The notes beneath the pieces were generated by a model. It was not told the DNA's origin and ran no database searches. It worked only from the letters and a program-made list of their open reading frames with translations. The position numbers were made by a program, and so were the translations under genes. Source: Owenia fusiformis (lineage: Eukaryota > Annelida > Polychaeta > Sabellida > Oweniidae). Taken from it: a DNA stretch of 64,000 nt. Position 1 is the stretch's first letter; every line of letters begins with the position of its first letter. Positions 1 through 12,290 of this stretch are shown here, piece after piece. The stretch covers positions 4,673,096 through 4,737,095 of the forward strand of contig CAIIXF020000006.1 of the NCBI GenBank assembly GCA_903813345.2. The letters are read 5' to 3'.

Positions 1-3000
1 GATGATTATAAAGCTTCTGAAAAAGATTCTGCCATTTCTTGCACAGATTATAAACTTAATGGTAAAACCAGTAGTGATCTGATGGAAACAGACAAAAAGG
101 TCGAAAAGGCTGACACAGTTGAAAATGAATGCAGCAGTCTAGCAGCTGATGTAGCAGCTGATGATACTAAATCAGAAAAAGTAAATGATATTAAATCAAA
201 TGATATAAAAGTAAATCAAAATGAAACCAAAGCAGATGATACCATGGCAACTAATGAAGAAAGCCAAAACAATGAACTAATAAAAAAGGAAGTGATTGAT
301 GATCAAAACCATAATGAAGAAGTAGAAAATGTGGATAAAGATAATGACAATTGCAGTACTGTAGGAGATAATACAAATGCCATCAAGCAAGTACCTGAAG
401 CTGATACTAATGATGCAAAAGATACAACCACAAAGGAATCTGGGAAGAATGCTATTAAAGAGAAGCTTCCAGAACTCCCAACCCCAGAAATATTGGTAAG
501 AAATGAAATTTGAATATGTAGGTATATTTATAAAATATCTCTAAAATCATTTTTTCGATTCTGTTACCTGAAAGTTTTTGATTTTTGGACTTCATGTGTA
601 TCATTCTATTTCAAGGCCTATTTTGGGTGAACACTCTTACATTATAGTTACCTCATGGTTGCTGTTCACTTTTTCTTATCTGTATTGTCCAAACAAACGG
701 GGTCTCAACGTGAAATGTTGATATGAATCTTAATGTTGTTTTGTTCTTATTTCAGGGGCCTGTTGAGGGAGAGTTTGAGCTAGTGGTGGAAAGTGTTGAA
801 ACATTAAGAGAACTCACAGAGAAATTTGCAGAACCTGCCCCTGTTGAAATTAAAGGGAAGAAGGGCAAGGTTTGTTACATTTCAGTATTTGTTTTGTATT
901 GTTATCACAGTGACTATTAAGAGAGTGGGTCTAAAATTTGAATATTAATTATTTGTCGATGTAGAAAACTGAAGAACAGAGAATAAAATACAGAATTAAT
1001 TTCAACAAACTGAGAATGTTGTCATCATTAATTAATGTTATAGTCATGATGTAAAAAGTTCCAGAAAACCTTAGGTTTTAACTTATGATTTCAAAACTTG
1101 TATGTGGATTCCTAAAAGTATTTTTCAATTATCATCATGAAAACTTGCATGGTACACATTAATATATTTTTTATTTAGAAAAAAAGCTAAACAAAGAGAC
1201 AATTAAAACCATTTGGCGAAATTGGAAAACATGTTTCACAAAACTTTTTTTACATGTGTCATCTACAACTATTCATATTAAACAAAGTTTGGCTGCTATA
1301 TAGAAACTCTTTAAGTTATTATGTCAGTACCAAAAGTGGTGTCATTTCCTTAAGCCACTATTTTTACAGGCGTTTGTAAATGTAACACATGGTCACACTT
1401 TTGTAATTGTGACCAGGTTGTGACATCTTGTGATATAAGTACCATGTTACATTTCAATGTTTGTTGTTTATTGTCCAGGTAACCACTGAACCAGTTGCCT
1501 GGCCCAAAAAGCACAAAGAGCTCCACAGTCGACTACATTTCCTCCTTGTTGAATTGGAACCATGGGACCAGAAGCTGTTACAAGCCAATAAGAAAGCTAG
1601 AATGAAACTCCGTAAAGAGTTTGAAGATTATGAAGAAGAGGTTAAGCCAGAGGTAAATGTAAGGCAATCTTTAAAAATATTTGGCATGCATAGAGATTTT
1701 AAAAGTGTATGTAATGGTAATTGGAGAAATGTGTACATTAGGGTATGTTAATTGTTAATGGGGGAAATTTACATTAGGGTATGGTTATGATGGAAATGTG
1801 TACATTTGGGTATGCTAATTGGAGAAGTGTACATTTTTGGATAAAGTGAAGAATAGTACAAAGTGTAGAGGAGAGAATAGCATGCATGTCTTATTTTCAT
1901 TGTTGCAAAACTATATTTTTTATGTTCTTCAAGTGACCCTTTCCTGGTCAGTTACAAAGTTTCCCATGTTAGAGCATCTCAAAAAGATTCATGTTAATTC
2001 AACCACCCAAAAATAGATAGCCCCTATCCCCCCTCCCACCCCGCTTGCTTTTGATAGCTGTATCTCTTTGTCTCAGGATGATGTGTGGGAAAGTGAAGAG
2101 TCGGCAAGTGAAGAGTCTGAGGAAGAAGAAGAGTCCAATGATGAGGGTCAGAATGAAGAGAAACAAAAGCAAGTGATCAACAAGTAAGAGCTCATCTCAT
2201 GACTTTAGTAATTTTATTTGCAATAATATATAATTATAAAATAATAAAAAATGTGAGAATGACCTCCGAGTCCCTTAATTTTTTATTACTATGGCAACCA
2301 TTTCTAGGTTCCTTATGTAGGTTCTCATTCTTTGAACAATTTATTAGAAAATCTTGCTAAATGAAAAGATAAGAGCGAAAAGAAGGGAACTCTCCGATCC
2401 CCCTCACATGTCTCTTTACACATAATTCTGTTAAGAATCGAATTTAACTATTTTTTAGTTTTAAGTGTGTCACAATGAAGAGGCCAAGTCAAAATAAATG
2501 TAAATGAATTTAAATTGCTGATTGTATTACAGACCTGTACGTAAGAAGAAACGCCAGGAAGATAAGCCTGTTGCCCCAGAGCCTGTAGTCGAGGATGAAA
2601 TTGATGTCTCCTCCAGAGGGCGCCTCCGAAAGCGCAGGTTTATACCAAACAACATAGAAGACCAGGGTCTTAAACCCAAGAAGGTTGCCAAGTTGTTTGA
2701 GGTAAACTCTGAAATATGATAAGTTTTTGTTAAAGAAGTACTGTCACATATTTAAATATTTGAGCTTTTAGCACAAATCTTAATTCCCATGTAGAGAGGT
2801 TCTGAAACATTCAAATGCTGTAATGTACTAATGTTGAATGGAGTTTTTACCAGTTGGATATGTACCCAAGAAGGTGAATGGTATTTTAAGTTCCATGATA
2901 GCTTCAAACTTTTATCCACATAAATTAGCTGTGATGTAGATATTTTATAAATAAATTTCAAATGTTCTGCTTTCAGGGGCCGAAATACCCTGTTCCGAGT

Positions 3001-6000
3001 ACAGAATCGGTGTTACATCAACATTTGATGAAGCCACTTGCAACCAGTGTGGGGACCCTAGGAGCTAGATCAACCCCTGGACTGTCGCACTTGCAGTTCC
3101 AGAGCTCAGCAGTTTCCACACCCCAGGGGACTAAATCTAGTTATAGCCTATTACAACAGCCCCAGCTAGGACAAGCCTCTCATCAGCTCATACAGGCCTT
3201 ATTGGCCAATGGGAACCAAGCAAAGAACACTGACACTGCAATTAAACCAGTGGAGGGAAAAATATCTGAAAAATTTCCAGGGTTTCAATTCAAACTGCAA
3301 CCAGGTGTGTCTATTGGTAACACAGCATCCTCCAAAATGAGCTCTGTAACAGCTTCTTTGCTGCAGTCTCCCCTACAGCCAACATCATCTACAAACAAGA
3401 CCCAAGTTTATAATGTTAACCCTGTGAAATCTCTTCCTCCTGCTCTCATACACAGTCTCCTGGCAAAACAGATGGCAGCACTTAAAAAACCACCCAAACA
3501 GCCGGTTGTCCCAGTGATAACTTCACCAGCTTCGGCAGTGGCTGCGTCTGTTATGTCAGTACCAGAAAGTACATCTCCAAGTGCACAACCTGCAGCACGG
3601 TTGACAGCTAGTCTGTTGCAGCAAGGAGTGAATAATCAAGGTCAGATTTCAAGTAGTGAGACTCAAGCAACGTCTGAGGTGTCAACTCAACCTAAATCAC
3701 CGAATTCTTTCTCAAGCCCCTGGGCGCAGCAAGTGTTGAATCCTTACAATGTTGCTATTAATAGCTCTAAATACCCAGCCAATGCTACTGTCAAGATGTT
3801 ACTTGAGAGAAGACAGAAGTCAGCAGTTAGCACTTCCAATGAGACTTCCAGCTCTCCATCTCCCGTTACAGTATCATCAACTGGGATAGTTCAAGCTCAA
3901 TCTGTAGGGGTCTCCACTGCTCTCAGCTCATCTTCCACAGGTATTGTTGTATCACAAGTTCAAGGCGCAACCCAAAGAGCACCAATAGTTGCAGGCCAGC
4001 TTGGAGCCTTACGTGTCATAAGCTCACCAGCTAGACCCTTACTCTCTACAGGCACTGGCCCTTCACAGGCATCCAACACAGCCCTACCAATAGCTGGAGC
4101 CAAGATACGTTTCCCTCCATCTCTTACCCCTGCTTCTAATATTCTACAGCAAGCGGGGAAACTGGCCCCAGGTATGACGAGGGTTGATGTGATGCCGGTT
4201 AGATCCAGTGTCATTGATGCTGCAGTGAAGGCAGTCATGACGGATGTGAAGACAAGCCTACCTACAGCTCATATAAAAGTTCCTCCATCACCCCTTAGTG
4301 TACGGAGTATTCAACCCAGGAGACCAGTAACCACCACCCGTATGGCACAAACCACACCTATCCCAGCGTCCCCTGCTGCCCCCACACCACAGCGTGTACC
4401 TATGATGATCAATGTTGTAAGTCCTGGGAAATCAGCCACTGTACCTCCTTTGTCTGACACAACACTGACAGCTAAAGTTGCTATTGCCCAAGGATCTCAA
4501 GGTCAACCTGGCCGGGGACTACTTTCTCTGTCTCCATCTGCTGGTACACGGAAAAATGAAGTGAGGAAGAATGTGATTGTGAAAATAGTACCTCCTGGCT
4601 CTACTACTGCTCAGACCCAATCTATCCCCGCAGTCATGACACCGCAGGGTCTGGTGATTCCCCAGCAGTATTTAACAGGGGCCAACCAAGCATCTAGGCT
4701 GGTAATCCAAGCAGTAAACCAGTCTACTAAGGCATCTGGAGCGACAGTTCTTCCAACAGGAAGCCAGCCAACTTTGAGCCAAGGTCAAGGTCAAATAAAT
4801 ATCTTGCAGGGACAAGCGAATGTGCAACAAGGAGTAAGAAATGTTGCACAAACTCAATCAAATGTTGCACAAACAAAGCTGGTACAAAGTGAAAGTAATC
4901 CACTTCAAATGAATATGCCTAGAGGCAATCTACAGGCTGGACAGGTCCATACCATTGATGGTAGAACATACGTCATGCAAGGCCTAACCACTGGTGCAAA
5001 TGTGCTCCCAAAACAGACAAAAACAATAACAATTCAACCAGGAGTGGCAAGGCAACCGAAAGAATCTTCTCAAGGTAAAGTGATATCATTGAGCCCTGCT
5101 GGTGATTCTGTTAGCTCAAAGGTAGCTAAAGTGATAACTATAAAAAAGGAGGTTGGCCCTAAAACTGCCTCAGATAAGGTAGTTGCCACTAAGAACCTTA
5201 ATACTGAAAGTCAAAATCGAATTGTTAAGCAGGATGATCTTGCAAAGGTACAACAACAACAGAGTATCATGAATACATCTGGAGAGAGTGATGATCTTGC
5301 ACAGTTGCAGCATCAAAGTGCAGCCTTGCAACTGATGGCCCTAAAGCGAGGGAGTCCCCAACAACCTGTTGTCATGGTAACCAGTTCCCAGAAAAACATC
5401 CAGTTGTCCCAGGGCCAGATGAGTAACTCTTCGAGACTTCTTGTTGCTGTCACAGGAACTGTTACTTCTCCAGTAGTCACAAATGTTGACCCTAATAGGC
5501 TTACTGGTGTCCAAATGCAGCGCCCACAACTCCAGCTCCAAACTAATCAAGTTACTCCTCAGAGCCCCATAGTGACAACACCAGCAATTACTTCTCCCCC
5601 TGTCAATGCCTCCTTGCCCCAGATAGCAGGACAAATTAGGAATGCCAATTTGCGTCAAATAATGTTAGCCCCTGGATACCAACTGTCGAGTGGCAGTCAT
5701 GTTATACCACAACCTCTTACATCACAGTTTTTAAATACACCAAGTTCAGGACAAGTCATTGTATCCCAAGTGTCTCCACAGGCCCCTATTTCAACAGTTG
5801 CACAGGGGTCCCCATTTCAAATGAACCAAGGGGGCTCTGTACAGATGCCATCACCAGGGCAAGTGCAGATACTAACTGGATCAGGTCAACTCATAAAGAC
5901 TCGGATGACACAACCAGTTCCAGGGAGAAATATAAGAAATGTGCAGATAGTAGGAACTGGTTCACAATCACAACCATCCATTGCTGTTCAACCATCTATT

Positions 6001-7410
6001 GTACAACCATCTGTAGCTGTACAACCCTCTATAACTGCCCAACCGTCTTTAGCTGTACAACCATCTGTACAACAAGCAGTTCAGATCTTGCCTCAAGTGC
6101 AGTTGCAACAGATCCAAAGGCAAGCCTCCATTCCAGTTCTGTCTAATGTAATACTTCAACAGCTTCAAGGACAGGCCTCAATGCAAGTACAACCCTCAAT
6201 ACAAGTACAGCCCTCTGTACAAGTACAGCCCTCAGTAAAATTACAGCCCTCTTTACAAGTACAGCCCTCAGTAAAAGTACAGCCCTCTGTCCAAGTGCAA
6301 CCCTCTGTACAAATCCAGCCCTCTCTCAAAATGCAGCCCTCTGTCAAAGTGAACCCTACTGTAAAAGTACAGCCCTCTGTAAATATACAGCCCTCTGTTC
6401 AAGTGCAGGTACAGTCAGGTCAGGGTCAGCCCACAATGCAGATATTATCTCCAGTTAAAGTTGATTCAGCTGTAAATACTCAGTCAGCTGTACTCGGACA
6501 AGCACACACAACTGTCCTTGGTCAACCAGCTGTACAAATTCAGCCTCAGCTACAACTTCAAACGCAGTTTCAGCCTTCAGTGCAAGCGACACAAGTCCCT
6601 GTACACTTGCAACCACAAGTACAGTCAACTGTACACTTGCAACCACAAGTACAGTCAACTGTACACTTGCAACAACAAGTACAGTCAAATGTACATTTGC
6701 AACCTGCTGTGAACAATTTGAGGCACATTCCTGTACCAGTTCAGCCCTCAATACAATTTCAAACATCACCCACTGCAAAGGTCACCTCTTTAACTCCTTC
6801 AACTCCATCTGGAGAAACTCAATCAATGGTTAATGCAAATTCTGGAGAGGGTCAGAAAGTCACTATTGGAATACCCTCAAAGCCAACCCAAGGGATGTCA
6901 TTGAATTCTACACCTGATGCTCAGAAAACGGCACAAAAACTTGTGTTATTCAACATCAAAGGTCAGTTTGTGACCCCCCAGGGGTTACCTGTGACCCTAG
7001 CAGATGGCAAGCTGGTGATGCAGCAGCAACCGGGACTTCCAGGTTTACAAAGTTCCAACCTTACATCGGCACTACTACAAGGAATCAAACTCACACCACA
7101 CAGCATATCTCATTTGAAAGAGGCTGATAAAGTTGAAAGAAGTAAGAAACTATTGGAGACATTGTCACTACCAAAACAGCCTGTCCAAGGAAGAGAATCC
7201 GTGGCTGTTACATTAACTGAGAGCACCCCAGTCCAAGAATCTATAAGTGGCTCTCAAGAGCCTGGTGTGAGTGGAGCAGAGGGGAACCTGCTGTCTAAGT
7301 TAATGGCTACACCCCCTATTACAACTAAGGCATTGTCCACCTCAACTGCGACTCAAAATGGAACATCCCCTGATAGCAGTAACACAGTAACCATGGTAAC
7401 AGATTCATGA
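1..7410 (+). CDS. Large Q/S/P/V-rich nuclear-type protein, 3' part (5' end outside window)
   Basis: Six consecutive exons join in frame: 1-495 (open from base 1), 756-869, 1479-1652, 2077-2183, 2533-2701 and 2977-7410 (TGA). All internal boundaries are AG/GT and the phases agree. About 1,830 residues are visible. The first exon is acidic and polar. Exons 2-3 encode charged helical segments (WPKKHKELHSRLHFLLVELE near 1501-1560). Exon 4 is a glutamate/serine tract and exon 5 is basic (SSRGRLRKRRF at about 2608-2640, RKKKRQ at about 2542-2559). The 4.4-kb last exon is low-complexity and rich in Q, S, P, V and T. Acidic and basic tracts plus a Q/S-rich tail suggest a chromatin or transcription protein. 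The arrangement reminds me of the bromodomain protein BRD10/KIAA2026, but no bromodomain lies in the window and I could not confirm it. An AATAAA at 7542-7547 is a possible polyadenylation signal. Confidence 0.88.
6182..6411 (+). repeat. In-frame 18-bp repeat encoding VQPSVQ-type hexapeptides
   Basis: Within the last exon of the first gene, a roughly 18-bp unit (caagtacagccctctgta) is repeated about 12 times. It encodes a V/I-Q-P-S-V/L-Q/K hexapeptide ladder. A looser version of the same motif starts near 5970. The unit is a multiple of three, so copy-number change keeps the frame. Confidence 0.9.
6598..6705 (+). repeat. In-frame 30-bp repeat encoding VHLQPQVQST
   Basis: Three to four copies of a 30-bp unit (gtacacttgcaaccacaagt plus acagtcaact) encode a 10-residue repeat in the glutamine-rich tail of the first gene. 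It lies about 190 bp after the 18-bp ladder. Confidence 0.88.
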
Positions 7411-10400
7411 TAGAAACTGATGACCCATAATTTCCTAAATAAGGGACTTTCACTAGCAGCTATGATGTTTGTCATACTTTCCATTTCTTTATCAATGACC
7501 TTAATTCATCCTTGATTAGTAACAGTCAAGGCAAGTAATGGAATAAAATCCTAGTGACCATTTTCACGCACCCATCTCCCTCTTCGTCTCTAACATAATG
7601 CAATACATTTCTTGCCACCTGCAGGAAAGCAGCAACACCTCTACCTATGAGTGGTCAATCGAACATCAACATTTACAGTCTTCCCGGCATATTTGTTTCA
7701 TTCAGGGCAGCTAAAGTTTAAAGCTAGAATCAGAGCTATAAGGAGTGACAATATTGTAACCAATCAATGTGTCATCCTACCATTCCAAATATAAATCTAT
7801 ATTCACATTTATTTTTACAACGGGTAAAGTGAAATATCTGTACTTTAATCAGAATGCATGGCAAAGAATGAGATATTACAATTTAAAGAGAGGTTTTCTT
7901 TCTCCGATTCTTCCTTTAAATGCCTACCTCAAGCCATGGCAACCTCTACAATATATTCCAAATTTACGCAAACTACACCCCAGACAACCAAATAATCCTC
8001 AAAATATTGTAACAGTCTGCAGGTCTTGTGTGTATTTTACATATACATGTACTCTAAAGAAAGAATAATTCATAAGCAGATCCATAATTTTCTGACATCT
8101 GGAGATTAGTCAACGTTTCAAGTCAAATGTCATTTCTACTAAATGGGTCATCATAATTATTTATTGTATTTAGCATTACATTTTGGATTTCAAAATAAGC
8201 AAGAAATTCATCATTGAGCATAATGCCACTATCATAAACGCTTTAACATTCAGTACTAATGAATCTGTTAGATACCTCAATTATGTAACCACCAAAAAGT
8301 GACCTCTATATTTGCAATTAGTGTGTATTTCTGCAACCAGATCCTGTACATTAAGTTTAATTAATTTCAAGTCAGAAATACTGTTAATGTACCTTTAGTA
8401 TTTGATTATAAATCTTTAAAACTGCATGATATCAATTTTGTTACTACGGATGAAAAATAGGAACTTAATTTTCTCAATAAGGTTTTGCACCATTTTGTTC
8501 CTTATAAACATGTATGTAAAATGGTGTATGGTATGTGTTTCATAATATGGGATTATTATAATAGCATTGTACCTACCATTAGGTGGAGCCTACAAGTCTC
8601 CTTAATGTCAAAAATTCTGTTTTGAAGTTTGGGAAGTGTTAAAGCCAAAGTGTAACTAACTAGTTTTTTACATAACTGTTTAGAATGCTGGAAATGCCTA
8701 GTTAATTTATATAAAACACTCAAATGTAATTATTTTGAATATTGAATGGTGGCAAATATTGCATGAATGAAATGCTCATTATCAAGGAGCAACATTAGAG
8801 TACTAATTTGAATGAGTGCATGTTTTCTTATAATTTATTGAATTAAATTGAAATTGAGATGTATGGTAAGGATTGATCTGATATGATGTAGATGCCATGC
8901 AAACAGTAATTACAACTGTAATTCTAGCCTATGCTCCACCAGGCATTCTTGATAAAAAGTAATACAATTATTAACACTTTGATCAGTTTTATAGTGACAA
9001 AATTGTATGGTATGGAAAGAAGAAAATAAACATTGGATGTTCAAGATAAACTCCCCTCCATAAGTTTGGCAACTGCAAGTTTTGATTGAGTAGCATATCA
9101 AACTTGCCGAACTGATGGAGGGGGTGTATGCTTAGGTAATCTGTGTAGGGCAGTTGGCCCTCACCTAACCTGTAAATTTTTGCCACAAAATGTTACCTTG
9201 GTAGATAAAGAGTACTATATGGAACTACATTAATAAAGAAGCATTTTTTGTTGTGAAGCTTGCATATTTGGTCCATTTCTAAGAAATACCACACGTGTTT
9301 GAGAGTACAGTATGTCTGGTTTTTGCATTATTAATTGCAAAATGTGTAATTTTATTATATATATTTAAAATATTATGTATTAAGCTTTTGTCTTAAGCAT
9401 ATAAAATATAGACTTGCAATGAAAAGTAATTTGTAATTGTTTTTGTTCATTTCCTCATTGGTGTTTTTACCATCAGAAGCTTTGACATATTGTTTATAAA
9501 AGTAGCTTGGAAGAGCCACATACGTTACAGTATCACAAACAATTCCAGATTATATTTTGGATTATGGATATTTTTTTAATGTGAAGACAGGTGTATCTGC
9601 TATTTATTTATCTCCAAGAAAAGTATATGATGATGATTAATTTAATCAGACTAAGTGATGATAACATGTCAAAGGGGCAATGACCTATCAACATACTTTT
9701 TCAAAAATTCACTGAAAAGGCAACCATGTAAAATGCCTAATTAGGATGTGCTTCAAGGCATATTCTATTTCCTAAAAGGAAAAGTGGATTCATAGGATTC
9801 CTCCCTAGACTTAAGATACTGAATTTGGATGACCAAAATGAGCTGAAAACAATTGGTAACATGAGTTTTTCAATGGGGAAATAACATGGGGAACACTAAT
9901 TCTAGAGAAATTCAGTTTTCCTTTCAAGAACCAATTGATATTAAAAAAGAATAGTAATGCATTAAACATTGTAAAAAAGATTGCTTTTTTGGTGAAAATT
10001 AGGTTGGTGTCATTGAAAAAAGTAAGTATGTTTATGGCACCCTAAATATCACAGAGTCCAATTGAGGTAATTACCATTGTATACACTTTTCTTTGAGATC
10101 ATGAATGGATCTAAAAGATATGCCGGTCTTCATGGTCAGAAATTAGTTAGAATCCAAGATATAGCTGTCTGAAATTGTTTGCTATATATAAGATATACCT
10201 GTATGACATTTTTGAGACAACACATCTTTCAGCGGTAACAAATTATGGGACTCAAAACATTTCTAACATAATTCAATTCAATATGAGGGGAACCTTAAGG
10301 GTCAAGGTCAGAGGGACTTGAAATTTATGGTTAACACATTTTCTTGACATCTTCAGATTTTCCACAATATTGGATTTGTTACACTAAAATAAGTAATGAA

Positions 10401-12290
10401 TCGATGAGCTTTACCACATATAGGTTTTTCGCTGTCATGTCATTGTTATAAGCTCATTCATCCTGCCAATTATACTTTTAAGCCACACAACTGGGGATTT
10501 CAACATTCTAATTCATCTTGTGGCTGTTAATTCTTGAATCCTATAATTTTTTAACAAAACAAAAGCATTGACTTTTACAAATTTACAGTCATGTATGCAC
10601 TTTATTTACAATAATTATAAGTGTAAAATGTACATGAAGAAAAATAAATAAGACATAAATTACAGTCAAATAACAAGCTAGAGTATTACATATATCCCAA
10701 TATAGAGTACTAATGGATCTAAATATCACACAGAAGGAATAAATGCAAAAACTGCAGAGAAATCTGTTAAAGAACATGTTCATTTTACATGAAGTGGGTA
10801 ACTGAACTTTTATCACAGAAAGGATAATGGAGACAGTTAGTAATTGCACACATAGTGATAAATAGATCACATAATAATAGGATTTTATTAGTACTGATGC
10901 CCTTTTTTTATTTTTTTATCTATTTATTCTATCCACCATATTTGATGTGTTTAAATAAATTTTACATTACATTTTAGGGCCAAACGCACATCCGATATAC
11001 AATTTTCAATAAGTAAATATAGCAATAAAGTAAAGAAAATAGGATATAAATATCACATTTATCACAAAAACCTACTCTCTACAAGTTTTATGTGGTGCCT
11101 ACCCATCTGTCCAAACAGACTCATGCATGGAGGCCATGAGGCATGAGTGCAAGCCAGAAATATAGCACTTTGTAAAAGTGTGAAAATACTAGTAATACTG
11201 CAACAGTAATATCTAAAAATATTGCACAGCTTAACACTAAATGACAGATTTATAAATGAACGAACCAATGACAAAACAAGGAAAACTTGCCTGGATAGGA
11301 AAATAATTTAAACACCACCCTTAAATATGAAACAGAAAATGATTCTTCTTTTTGTCTTTCACTTTACAATGTTGTAATTGTAGCAGCTGTAGCTGCACAG
11401 AGATTCTGATATAGTTTCGTTAAACATGGACTTCTAACCCCTCAGCTGAATATGTCACAATGGTAGCTAGTTGGTGTTATATATTTATTCAACCTAACAC
11501 TAAAATAGGCAAACACAATTGAAGAAATATAACACCACAGATAAAATCGTATGTACATCATTAATATTCTATGACTATGTTAAATTATTTAGCCTCTTCT
11601 TTCACTAAAGTTACTGGCATTTCAGGCTCAAATGTAATGAACAGGGAGCTCTTTTGGTAAATTGCTATGGTCATATACAAATACTAAGTTTTTAAGTGGT
11701 CTATGTAATGAACATTCAAATGGCTAACAATTATATATCACTATAATATATGAAAGACATTTCCACTATACTCTGTTATAAGTAAGGGAACATATTCCAC
11801 GATATCAACAATATCAGCTGAAATCAACTATGAAGAATGAACAAGAACATAAGCATTTACATTAGCAGAGCCAGCCATGAGGCAGGAGAGGAAATTGCCT
11901 CACCACAATATAACATATTTTCAAAGTTTTTAAAACTAAAACTGCATATATGAATTCAAAAGGCAGAAAGGTAGAAATAAATCTCCTTTAACCTATATTT
12001 TGCCTTACCTAATTTAGGATCCTGGATTAATGTCCCTGATAAGGTTCCAAATTACTATTATGCGTAATTATCATTTCATGGACTTCACTGGCAGCACGCA
12101 ACAGCCAGTATGATGAAGTTGAATTTATCAAAATGGCCCATTGATATTTCTGGAATTGAATTATAGTTTTTGATATTTTCTCCCGTTGTTTTCATTCATT
12201 TTGTTGGTTGTCTGAAATTCAAATGAAACCCCTGAACTTAAACATGTTTCTCATTTTATTATGCCTTCCTATTTAATTGACTAGAACTAC
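7411..12290. other. 3' UTRs and intergenic DNA between two convergent genes
   Basis: No coding region I can support lies here. The interval separates the TGA of the first gene (+) from the TAA of RIC3 (-), so both 3' UTRs must fall in it. Candidate polyadenylation signals are AATAAA at 7542 (+) and, for RIC3, TTTATT near 12255 (AATAAA on the minus strand). The short open frames here lack splice context and family features. Confidence 0.7.

Noticed and set aside
3960-6778. Several minus-strand open frames of 60-107 residues (for example 6165-6347, 6455-6778)
   Set aside because: They are antisense shadows of the large last exon of the first gene and of its coding repeats.
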